From contig CAYTTA010000021.1 in NCBI GenBank assembly GCA_964440655.1, positions 1-33,279 of the forward strand: a stretch of DNA of 33,279 nt, in the 5' to 3' direction. How positions within the stretch are numbered: the first letter of the stretch is position 1; every line of letters starts with the position of its first letter. The position numbers and the translations under genes were made by a program. The notes beneath the pieces are model-generated. The model did no database searches, was not told the origin of the DNA, and saw only the letters and a list, made by a program, of their open reading frames with translations. The DNA comes from CAYTTA01 sp964440655. GTDB lineage: Bacteria > Bacteroidota > Rhodothermia > Balneolales > Balneolaceae. Positions 14,490 through 22,225 of this stretch are shown here, piece after piece.

Positions 14490-15254
14490 ATGAACCGAAC
14501 ACGACCCGCTCAACTCCCGATAAAGCCCTTTCTTTTCTCGACCGGTTTTTTTGCAACCCTTTTCCTGTTTCTGATGATGCTGGCGGCTTTCCCGACCGAA
14601 GAAGCCCGTGCCCAGCGTCAGCGCCGCGCCTTCTTCCCGCCCGACAACATCATACCGGGGACCATCACCATCGATGCGACCGGTGAAGCGATGGTGCCGG
14701 CAGACATCATCCATTTCCACATCAACATCACAACAAGCGGAAGAACCCCGTCCGAGGTTTTCGAAGAGCACAAACGGCAGGAGCGATACCTGGCCGGTCT
14801 GATCCGGGAGATGGGGATTGATGAATCGAAACTCACCTTCCAGCCGATCCAGATCGGTTCCCGGCAGATGAGGGAGACGGTCGACTATACCAGCAGTCAG
14901 CAGGTCCGGCTCGAACTGGAGGATTTTGAACTTTACGAGCAGCTTCAGGTCCGGCTGATCGAGAACGGATTTGAGAATTTCCGGGGACAGTTCAGCTCCA
15001 CAAAGCTGGATGAAGGAGAAAAAGAGGCGCTTGAGCTGGCTGTGGCCAATGCCCGTGAAAAGGCGGAACGGATCGCGGCGCTGATGGGAAAAAATCTGGG
15101 GGAGGTACGGGAGATCGAGCACACAACCCAGCGGGTATTTCGCAGCGAGGTGATGGCCTTTGCCGAAGCACGAGTCGATACCGGACTGCTCACCGAGTTC
15201 AGTCAGATGATACCGGTCAGCAGCACGATCCGGATCATCTACCGGATCCGCTGA
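14490..15254 (+). CDS. SIMPL (DUF541) domain exported protein
   Basis: The 254-residue protein has a strong N-terminal signal/anchor (hydrophobic residues about 13-33, followed by A-R-A-Q) and then a SIMPL/DUF541 domain from about residue 55. Typical traits are I-T-I-D-A-T-G-E-A-M-V-P-A-D, the conserved F-Q-P-I-Q-I region, and the long helix A-V-A-N-A-R-E-K-A-E-R-I-A-A-L-M-G-K-N-L-G-E-V near the end. These proteins are periplasmic or outer membrane-associated. Function is poorly known; a link to oxidative stress and channel formation has been proposed for relatives. Its last 20 bp overlap the tail of the convergent SGNH hydrolase gene, which leaves no room for a conventional terminator between them. 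Confidence 0.92.
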   Translation: MNRTRPAQLPIKPFLFSTGFFATLFLFLMMLAAFPTEEARAQRQRRAFFPPDNIIPGTITIDATGEAMVPADIIHFHINITTSGRTPSEVFEEHKRQERYLAGLIREMGIDESKLTFQPIQIGSRQMRETVDYTSSQQVRLELEDFELYEQLQVRLIENGFENFRGQFSSTKLDEGEKEALELAVANAREKAERIAALMGKNLGEVREIEHTTQRVFRSEVMAFAEARVDTGLLTEFSQMIPVSSTIRIIYRIR

Positions 15255-15966
15255 TTTTGCTGATCTTCTCGAGCTCGGGCCGCAGAAAGCTCCAGAGATG
15301 ACGGGCTATTCTCCGGTGTCCCTCCGGGGTCGGATGGATTCCATCGGGCTGATTCAGGTCCCGGATCCCTGCCACACCTTCCAGAATGAAGGGGATCAAG
15401 AGCAGATCATTCTCCTCCGCAAGTTCCCGGTAGATCTCCCTGAACCTCCGGGTATAGCTCTCCCCCATATTCGGAGGTGCCTCCATCCCTGCCAGAACAA
15501 GGATGGCATCGGGGTATCGGGCGGAAACGCGGTCCAGGATCCCCTGCAGGTTCTGTTTGGTCGCCTCGGGGTCGAGGCCTCTCAGGCCGTCATTTCCACC
15601 CAGTTCCAGGACAAAAAGGTCTGTCCTCTGCCGGAGAACCCAGTCGACTCGCCGGAGCCCGCCAGCGGAGGTCTCTCCGCTCAGGCCGGCATTAACCACC
15701 AGCAGATCCCATTGGAGTGAATCGGCGATGGCCTGCAACCGGGCTGGGAATGCCTCCTCCGGCCCCACCCCGTACCCTGCCGTGATGCTGTCGCCGAAGA
15801 TCACAAGACGGAGCGGTTCGCTGCCGGACTCTTCCCCCCGGAATTCCTCACCGGATCCGGTCTTCTCCCCCCGGACGTCCCACCCACCGGGCTCTTGCCC
15901 TCCGGAAGGAACGCTCATCAGAAGAAAGGGGATAAGCAGAGAAAACGGTATCTTTCGATCAATCAA
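15235..15966 (-). CDS. SGNH hydrolase, TesA-like arylesterase/lysophospholipase
   Basis: The 243-residue protein has a signal peptide (about 1-23), a Gly/Glu-rich spacer, then an SGNH fold: block I F-G-D-S60-I-T-A-G-Y-G (nucleophile S60), block II N-A-G-L-S-G97, block III G-G-N125-D-G, and block V D208-G-I-H211-P. These match the TesA/arylesterase type. It should act on esters or thioesters in the periplasm. The frame has only a TTG start (15966), since a TAA is in frame five codons upstream; the next ATG would remove the signal peptide. It is divergent from the ABC transporter pair, the same arrangement as E. coli tesA and ybbA-ybbP, which supports the assignment. Confidence 0.92.
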   Translation of the reverse strand: MIDRKIPFSLLIPFLLMSVPSGGQEPGGWDVRGEKTGSGEEFRGEESGSEPLRLVIFGDSITAGYGVGPEEAFPARLQAIADSLQWDLLVVNAGLSGETSAGGLRRVDWVLRQRTDLFVLELGGNDGLRGLDPEATKQNLQGILDRVSARYPDAILVLAGMEAPPNMGESYTRRFREIYRELAEENDLLLIPFILEGVAGIRDLNQPDGIHPTPEGHRRIARHLWSFLRPELEKISKISGSGR

Positions 15967-15971
15967 GGCGC

Positions 15972-15997
15972 TGACGGTTTACAATGACGGTTTACAA
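15972..15997. promoter_or_regulatory. 13-bp tandem direct repeat in the tesA-like/ybbA-like divergent gap
   Basis: TGACGGTTTACAA occurs twice back to back, 6 bp before the TTG start of the SGNH hydrolase and 66 bp before the ABC gene. Its place in a 96-bp divergent promoter region makes a regulatory or leader role possible; a recent slippage duplication is the alternative. Confidence 0.45.
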
Positions 15998-16062
15998 TCC
16001 GGAAACACCCAAGATAACAGTTCCCCGACGGAAATGAATTCATTCACCCGGAGCCACGCCCG

Positions 16063-16809
16063 ATGAAAGAGACCCCGATTCTCCATGCTACCGATCTGGT
16101 CAAGAGCTACCCGTCCGGCGAGAACAGCCTCACCGTCCTGGACGGAGTTACCTTTTCGGTCGAAGCCGGCACCACCTGTGCGATCGTGGGACCATCGGGC
16201 AGCGGCAAGACAACTCTCCTCGGTCTCTGCGCCGGTCTGGATCGCGCCACTTCCGGGGAAGTGCGATTCATGCATCATACTCTCGGAGATCTGGATGAGG
16301 AGGAACTTGCCATCATCCGGAACCGGCACATCGGCTTTGTATTCCAGTCCTTCCGTCTCATCCCGACCCTCACCGCCCTGGAGAATGTGACCGTACCTGT
16401 GGAGCTGCAGGGCATGGAGTGGAGGGAAGCCGCCGGCAGAGCGTATGAACTCCTCCGGGCAACAGGGCTCGCGGAAAGAACCTCCCACTACCCCTCCCAG
16501 CTCTCCGGCGGGGAACAGCAGCGGGTCGCCATCGCACGGGCATTCATCAACCGTCCGGAGCTTCTTCTTGCCGATGAGCCGACGGGAAATCTCGATGGAG
16601 AAACCGGGCGGCAGATCACGGATCTTCTCTTTGATCTGAACAAGCAATCGGGAACCACCCTGGTCATCGTGACTCATGACATGGAACTGGCCGGACGCTG
16701 TGAACGGATCATCCGCCTCCGCCAGGGACGGGTTGTATCCGATGAAGTGGCGAAAGCTTCATCTGAAATGACGGCAAGAATCCTCTTCGATGATCCGCAA
16801 AACAGTTGA
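16063..16809 (+). CDS. ABC transporter ATP-binding protein, YbbA/LolD-like
   Basis: The 248-residue ATPase has Walker A G43-P-S-G-S-G-K-T-T51, Q-loop Q95 (V-F-Q-S-F), signature L147-S-G-G-E-Q-Q153, Walker B L-L-L-A-D171-E172 and H-loop H205 (T-H-D). It belongs to the MacB/LolD/YbbA class that works with FtsX-type permeases. Its stop overlaps the start of the permease gene by 20 bp, so the two form one transporter. With the divergent TesA-like gene it reproduces the tesA-ybbA-ybbP cluster. The substrate is not known with certainty in any species; lipid or cell envelope extraction is an inference. Confidence 0.95.
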   Translation: MKETPILHATDLVKSYPSGENSLTVLDGVTFSVEAGTTCAIVGPSGSGKTTLLGLCAGLDRATSGEVRFMHHTLGDLDEEELAIIRNRHIGFVFQSFRLIPTLTALENVTVPVELQGMEWREAAGRAYELLRATGLAERTSHYPSQLSGGEQQRVAIARAFINRPELLLADEPTGNLDGETGRQITDLLFDLNKQSGTTLVIVTHDMELAGRCERIIRLRQGRVVSDEVAKASSEMTARILFDDPQNS

Positions 16810-19327
16810 CCGTGCCATTCTGCGCATCGCATGGCGCGATGCCCGATCGCAGTGGAAACACCTGCTGCTGGTCGGATGCGGCATGGCAGCCGGAGTGGCC
16901 GCTCTGGTCGCCATCCTCTCTTTCCGGAACGATCTCCATCTTACCCTGGACCGCCAGGCAAAAGAGCTGCTGGGAGCCGACCTGGAGATCCGCCAGAATG
17001 AACCGCACACACCGGAAGTAGAGGCTTTCATCGATTCGCTCGGTGGAACCCGCTCCACCTCCATTGAGTTCTCCTCCATGGTATCCTATGGGCACGAAGG
17101 AGAGGCCAGACTTTCCCGGATCCGTGCGATCGAGGGGGAGTTCCCATACTACGGCAAAATCCGAACCGACCCTGCGGCAGCCGCCGACCGGTGGCAGGAA
17201 CTCGGTATGGCTCTCGTGGATGAGACGGTAATGAAGCAGCTCGATCTGAAACCGGGAGACCCGATTCGGGTGGGACGGCACCTGTTGCCGGTCGCCGGAG
17301 CTCTTCTGGAGATGCCGGGAGAAAACACCTCCTTCTCCCTCTTTGCCCCCCTTGTTGTCATTCCGAAACGGGTTCTGGCAGAATCCGATCTGCTTCAGAG
17401 AGGCAGCCAGGTCCGCTACTCCACCCATTTTCTTTTTGAACCCGGTCAGGATGAGAAAGAGTGGATGGAGGCGGTCCGTTCCCTGGCCCTGGAACATCCG
17501 CTCCGGTATCAGACGGCGGAAACGACCCGTGCCCGCTTCGGAAGAACCGCCGACCATCTCTCACGCTATCTGGGTCTGATTGGATTCATCGCTCTCTTCC
17601 TTGGAGGCCTCGGGGTGGCTGCCGCCATCCATCTCTACATCCGGCACAAAAGAGAGACGGTGGCTACGTTGCGCTGCCTGGGTGCCACATCGGCCCAGAC
17701 CCGCTTTATATTCACCCTGCAGGTGGCGGGGCTCGGACTTGCGGGATCCATTGCAGGAGTCCTGATCGGCTTGTTCGTCCAGAGGCTCCTCCCCCTCCTG
17801 GTCCGTGACCTTCTGCCCTTCGGCATTGTACAGGAGGTCTCTGTACCGGCACTGATTGCCGGACTGGGTTCCGGAACTCTGGTCTCCCTGGCCTTTTCGC
17901 TTCTGCCTCTTGCCACCTTGACAAGAATCTCTCCTCTACGTGTCCTGAGAACAGGTGACCGGCTTCCGCCGGACCCCGCCCTCTGGAATGTCCGTCTGCC
18001 GGCCGCTGCCGTCATGCTCTGCCTGCTTGCCCTCACACTTGGCTGGCTTCTCCAGGACCTGAGGAGCGCTTTTCTCTTTGTTGCCGGGATGGTGATGGTC
18101 CTCCTGCTGCTGCTCGGAATCTCCTGGATTCTTATCCGTACTCTGCGTCTGCTCCGGTTGCACTCTCTGCCCTGGGTCTGGAGACAGGGAATTGCCGGTC
18201 TCTCCCGACCGGGCAATGCAACGCCGTTGCTGCTGACAGCCCTGGGGACCGGAACCTTCCTGATCGGTTCCCTTCATCTGGTCCAGCACTCCATTCTTCA
18301 TACCATCGAGGAGAGAATGGGTGAAGAGGCCCCCTCCCTGGTCTTGTTTGATATTCAGGCTGATCAGAACGAGGAGATCCTTCGGATGGCGCATCAGGAT
18401 GACGCCCGGATCCTGCACAATGTTCCGATCATTACGATGAGACTCTCTCACTGGAAAGGGCGGGAAGTCGCCGCTGTACGACAGGACACGACCTCCGATG
18501 TGCGTAACTGGGTGCTGACACGGGAGTACCGGGCGAGCTGGCGGAATCATCTCACGGAGGCCGAAACAGTCATCGAGGGGGAATGGATCGGCCGGGCAGA
18601 GTGGGACGGAGCCATCCCGATCTCGCTGGGTGAGGAGATAGCGAAAGATCTTGCCGTTACCATCGGGGATACCCTCCGCTTCGACCTGCAGGGGGTCCCG
18701 ATCGATACCCGGGTGGCATCGATTCGTGAAATCGATTTTCAGCGGCCCGAACCCAACTTCTTTCTCCTCTTCCCGGAAGGAGTGCTGGATGACGCTCCCC
18801 GGTTCTATGCCACGACTCTGAAGACAGAAAATCCCGTCTCGGCGGACCGTCTGCTACAAAAAATCGTCCGCCAACACCCCAACATCTCTGCGCTCGATGT
18901 GGGACATCTTTTTGATACTGTCCGGGAGTTCCTGGAGAAGGTCGCCGCCGTCATCCGTTTCATGGCTCTCTTTACCGTGCTGACCGCTGTTATGATCCTC
19001 TCCACCACCCTCTATCTGAACCGGTATCAGCGAATCCGGGAATCGGTGCTGCTCCGGATACTGGGTGCCAGCCGGAAGAGAGTAAGAAATGTTCAACTCG
19101 TGGAGTTCCTTCTGATCGGGCTGAGCGGTACAGCGGCCGGGCTGCTGCTTGCCCTGCTGGCCGGGTGGCTTCTCTCCCGTTTCTGGTTCGGATTCGCTTT
19201 TCATCCCTCAACGGGCGCCCTTCTGGGTACAGCCCTGCCTCTCGTACTCCTCACCCTGCTCATCGGGATGTCCAACACCCGTCTGCTTCTCCGGAAGAAA
19301 CCGATGGAGCTACGGCCGGCTGAGTGA
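16790..19327 (+). CDS. FtsX-like ABC permease, YbbP-like
   Basis: The 845-residue permease has one N-terminal membrane helix (about 25-45), a periplasmic MacB-type domain, a first FtsX core (from about 260, with Y-L-G-L-I-G-F-I-A-L-F-L-G-G-L and the coupling stretch R-C-L-G-A-T-S-A-Q), further central helices (about 400-450), a second periplasmic domain, and a C-terminal FtsX core (about 715-840, with R-I-L-G-A-S-R-K-R-V). The duplicated layout with about ten helices is that of E. coli YbbP. It pairs with the ATPase at 16063-16809, with which it overlaps by 20 bp. A repeat array begins 17 bp after the stop. Confidence 0.94.
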   Translation: MIRKTVDRAILRIAWRDARSQWKHLLLVGCGMAAGVAALVAILSFRNDLHLTLDRQAKELLGADLEIRQNEPHTPEVEAFIDSLGGTRSTSIEFSSMVSYGHEGEARLSRIRAIEGEFPYYGKIRTDPAAAADRWQELGMALVDETVMKQLDLKPGDPIRVGRHLLPVAGALLEMPGENTSFSLFAPLVVIPKRVLAESDLLQRGSQVRYSTHFLFEPGQDEKEWMEAVRSLALEHPLRYQTAETTRARFGRTADHLSRYLGLIGFIALFLGGLGVAAAIHLYIRHKRETVATLRCLGATSAQTRFIFTLQVAGLGLAGSIAGVLIGLFVQRLLPLLVRDLLPFGIVQEVSVPALIAGLGSGTLVSLAFSLLPLATLTRISPLRVLRTGDRLPPDPALWNVRLPAAAVMLCLLALTLGWLLQDLRSAFLFVAGMVMVLLLLLGISWILIRTLRLLRLHSLPWVWRQGIAGLSRPGNATPLLLTALGTGTFLIGSLHLVQHSILHTIEERMGEEAPSLVLFDIQADQNEEILRMAHQDDARILHNVPIITMRLSHWKGREVAAVRQDTTSDVRNWVLTREYRASWRNHLTEAETVIEGEWIGRAEWDGAIPISLGEEIAKDLAVTIGDTLRFDLQGVPIDTRVASIREIDFQRPEPNFFLLFPEGVLDDAPRFYATTLKTENPVSADRLLQKIVRQHPNISALDVGHLFDTVREFLEKVAAVIRFMALFTVLTAVMILSTTLYLNRYQRIRESVLLRILGASRKRVRNVQLVEFLLIGLSGTAAGLLLALLAGWLLSRFWFGFAFHPSTGALLGTALPLVLLTLLIGMSNTRLLLRKKPMELRPAE

Positions 19328-19343
19328 TAACCGTCCAACCCCA

Positions 19344-19476
19344 ACCCTCCACCGTCCACCATCCACCGTCCACCATCCACCGTCCACCATCCACCGTCCA
19401 CAGTCCACCATCCAGGTTCAGGGTTCAGGGTTCAGGGTTCAGGGTTCAGGGGGCAGGGTGCAGGGTGCAGGGGCAA
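19344..19476. repeat. Uninterrupted 7-bp-periodic array, CCACCRT units changing to GGGTTCA units
   Basis: About 19 heptamers in one register. The left half is ACCGTCC/ACCATCC in near-regular alternation (19344-19413); the right half is GGGTTCA, drifting to GGGTGCA (19414-19476). The right half carries eight G-runs of three or more separated by 2-4 bases, a classic G-quadruplex motif on the plus strand. The array lies in the gap between the permease and the universal stress gene and encodes nothing recognisable. Confidence 0.9.
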
Positions 19477-19628
19477 AGCTATTGCATCCATGGGAGTTTA
19501 TGATCATTTTTCCAACATAAGAACGGATCGGGTTCCCTCGACTTGACGCATCGTTCAGGCCCAGCCCCGCCGTTCTCGCTTTGAAACGACCCGATCCTTC
19601 AAACTGCCTGAAACTCCAATCCACCTCC
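19477..19628 (+). other. Probable leader of the universal stress gene with two inverted repeats
   Basis: GGATCGGGT (19525-19533) pairs with ACCCGATCC (19589-19597), and TTCAGGC (19554-19560) pairs with GCCTGAA (19606-19612). The two pairings interlace, so they are alternatives or a pseudoknot rather than one hairpin. AT-rich sequence at 19498-19522 may hold a promoter. No gene is seen. Confidence 0.3.
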
Positions 19629-20558
19629 ATGACGCCCACCCTGACACCATCCATCAAACGAATCCTTGTACCGGTCGATTTCTCTGATCTGAGTGAAAAA
19701 GCCCTCGCGGCCGCGAGACTCTTTTCCGGTCTTTTTGATGCACGGGTCACTCCGGTGCATGTGCACATTCCGGTCACCGAAATGGATGAACCCTATACAC
19801 TGGGAATGAGCAGCAGCTCTTTTATCGATCTTGAAGAACTTGAGGGGCAACTTTCGGATCGCCTTCGTGAGGTGGCGGGAAAGCACATCCCGACTGCAAA
19901 TCTGGACGATGCGGTCATCGGATTCGGCAATCCTGCACAGACACTGATCGACCTTTCGACTGAATACGATCTGATTGTAATGGGAACACACGGCCGCTCC
20001 GGACTTACCCGCTTTCTGCTGGGATCGGTGGCGGAGAAGGTGCTCCGCCTGGCCCATGCGCCGGTTGTGGTGGTTGAAAATGAATGGGAGCCCCATGCCA
20101 TCGAAAAAATTCTGGTAACAACAGACTTTTCAGACTATTCCACCACGGCGTTCCCTCTTGCCATCCGGATTTCAGAGCAAACCGGTGCACATGTGAATCT
20201 GCTTCACGTACTCAGTTATGAGCAGCTGGACAAATATGAGAGAGAACTGGCTCCTCTGGAGCGCCTTCGAAAAGAGCGTCTTAAAGTGGTGGCTGCCGAA
20301 TATTTCCACTCCATACGGGACCGGCTTTCCTGGGATGTGGAGATCTCGGAACTCTCTGCTCATGAGGCGATTCTGCAACATGCCGAAAAAGAAGGATACG
20401 ACCTGATCGTCATGGCAACCATCGGCCGTACGGGACTCGACTACCTCATGATGGGAAGCACGACAACCAACATCGTACGCCATGTCAACTGTCCGGTGCT
20501 GAGTGTCAATCCCCGTCGGGTAAAGCTGAAGCCGAAACCGGCACCGAGTGAAGGTTAA
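19629..20558 (+). CDS. Tandem UspA universal stress protein
   Basis: The protein has two UspA domains in one chain (309 residues from ATG 19629). Domain 1 has R-I-L-V-P-V-D-F-S and the nucleotide-binding G-T-H-G-R-S-G-L-T-R-F-L-L-G-S. Domain 2 has K-I-L-V-T-T-D-F-S and A-T-I-G-R-T-G-L-D-Y-L-M-M-G-S, so both keep the G-x-x-G-R-x-G...G-S pattern of ATP-binding Usps. An upstream ATG (19581) would add 16 residues without family similarity, so 19629 is preferred. It is cytoplasmic. The gene ends 4 bp inside the convergent barrel gene. Confidence 0.94.
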   Translation: MTPTLTPSIKRILVPVDFSDLSEKALAAARLFSGLFDARVTPVHVHIPVTEMDEPYTLGMSSSSFIDLEELEGQLSDRLREVAGKHIPTANLDDAVIGFGNPAQTLIDLSTEYDLIVMGTHGRSGLTRFLLGSVAEKVLRLAHAPVVVVENEWEPHAIEKILVTTDFSDYSTTAFPLAIRISEQTGAHVNLLHVLSYEQLDKYERELAPLERLRKERLKVVAAEYFHSIRDRLSWDVEISELSAHEAILQHAEKEGYDLIVMATIGRTGLDYLMMGSTTTNIVRHVNCPVLSVNPRRVKLKPKPAPSEG

Positions 20559-22075
20559 TAGAGCAGCAGGCGAAGGGTACCCAGAACCTGAAATCTTCCG
20601 GTCTCCCGATCCACCAGCTGGTTCTGAAGCTGGAAAAGGTGATCCTCGTACTCATAAAGGACAGATGTCTCCTCAAACCGGGCATACTGAACCCCCAGGT
20701 CAAAAAATGCTCCCTGCCCCAGAGAAAATCCGACTCCACCGGAGAAGTGATGGAGATCCAGGTCCAGGTGCCGGAAGCGTGACGGCTGGAATCCATATCC
20801 GCCCCGAATTGTAAAATAATCGGTCAGATCCCAGGCGACTCCTCCCCTGAAGTTCCATACCGGCCGGTAGACTTCGGAAAGATAGCGGTTTTCATTCCGC
20901 TGCTCTTCAAACATATCAGAATCGAAATCAAGACGGGTTTTCGAGTAGTTGACATGCTCGGCCGAGAGTGAGAGTGTCACGCCGGACAGATCCAGAAGAG
21001 CCGCACCGAGGTGGATTCTTCCCGGCCGGTTCACCGACCAGGAAAAGTCGGTGAACACTTCATCTTCAAAGACAACCGCGTTGTCGAACGTCGATGCAAT
21101 CCGCGCATCGAACTCCTCATCAATGGATATTTTGCCCGGGAGGGTCCAGCTCGCCCCGACCTGGACCCGGTTTCCTACCCTGTAGATTGCCCCGAGCCGG
21201 ACCGACAGCGAAATAAAATCACTCTGAAGCCGATCATCGAGCAGTATTTTATCAATGTCGGTATTTCCTTCATCGGTCACGATGAAATCCCCGTCGTAAT
21301 CATTGAACTCGTCGATCTCCAGAAACGTGCGGTCAAAAACAAACCGGCCGGAATGAATGCCGAGACTTACACCTGCCATCAGATTCTTTACCAGCTCGGT
21401 TGCCACAAATCCGGAAAATTCACCACCGTATCCGCTCTCCAGCACCTCCGCTTCCTGACGTATTCCAGGAAAATTTCCGGGAGGAAATCCGATGCGGAAT
21501 ACGGAATCGAACCAGGTCATCTCCTCATCGGCATAATCGATCGCATAGGTTTCGTAAGCGATGTTTTCATAGAGAGAACCGGGAATCTTGAAGAAATCGG
21601 TCATGCTGCTTCCCGTATTCCTTCCCTGAATCGATAGCGCCCGGTTGACGAATGCATTCTGGCTGTAACCCATCCCCATCACCAGACTTCCCCGGACCGT
21701 CGGGAATTTGTAGACGAACCCCAGGTTGGAGAGTCCGAGCTGGCGACCATCCATATCCATGCTGTTTCCCAGAAAATGGGAACGTTCAGAAGTATTGCGG
21801 AACGCGAGACCGAAGGATCCGAAACTCTCATCAAAAAGGGCTGCCACCGCCGGATTCTCCAGATAGCTGCTGAAACCACCTGCATGGGCCACCCCGGGAA
21901 GAACCAGGGTGATCGGATCGTATGAGATCTCCGGCTTGCTGAACTGGACTGCCTGAAAACTGTAGAGCAGGGAGTTGTTTGCCTCCTGGGATACCCCTCG
22001 GGTCGGATTTGCAAACCAAAAGGCCAGCAGGAGAAGCAGTGTGAAAGGTGCGGATCTGGGAATCATGACTGCCAT
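20555..22075 (-). CDS. FadL/OmpP1-type outer membrane beta-barrel protein
   Basis: The 506-residue protein has a signal peptide (about 1-29) and then alternating beta-strands to a C-terminal hydrophobic/aromatic strand ending L-L-L-Y. The N-terminal E-N-P-A-V-A-A-L-F region resembles the N-P-A element of the FadL hatch domain, and the strand pattern (S-L-V-M-G-M-G-Y-S; V-Q-V-G-A-S-W-T-L-P-G-K-I) fits OmpP1/FadL transporters for hydrophobic compounds. The substrate is unknown. It overlaps the convergent usp gene by 4 bp. Confidence 0.8.
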   Translation of the reverse strand: MAVMIPRSAPFTLLLLLAFWFANPTRGVSQEANNSLLYSFQAVQFSKPEISYDPITLVLPGVAHAGGFSSYLENPAVAALFDESFGSFGLAFRNTSERSHFLGNSMDMDGRQLGLSNLGFVYKFPTVRGSLVMGMGYSQNAFVNRALSIQGRNTGSSMTDFFKIPGSLYENIAYETYAIDYADEEMTWFDSVFRIGFPPGNFPGIRQEAEVLESGYGGEFSGFVATELVKNLMAGVSLGIHSGRFVFDRTFLEIDEFNDYDGDFIVTDEGNTDIDKILLDDRLQSDFISLSVRLGAIYRVGNRVQVGASWTLPGKISIDEEFDARIASTFDNAVVFEDEVFTDFSWSVNRPGRIHLGAALLDLSGVTLSLSAEHVNYSKTRLDFDSDMFEEQRNENRYLSEVYRPVWNFRGGVAWDLTDYFTIRGGYGFQPSRFRHLDLDLHHFSGGVGFSLGQGAFFDLGVQYARFEETSVLYEYEDHLFQLQNQLVDRETGRFQVLGTLRLLLY

Positions 22076-22225
22076 ATGAGGTTCATCGTCTGTAAGAATG
22101 GCCCCGCCGCTCCTGCACTTTTCAGGTTGCGTCGGCTAGCCTGTCTGATGTCTGAGTGATGATTTTTTTAAACAGGGCGAAGCGCCGGGCTGACAGCAGT
22201 GTCCCGACTATCAGGGGAGACGGAA

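Noticed and set aside
22136..22200. Terminator after the lipoprotein gene (GGCG-AAG-CGCC with a nearby T-run)
   Set aside because: The stem has only four pairs, and on the minus strand it is followed by an A-run rather than a T-run.
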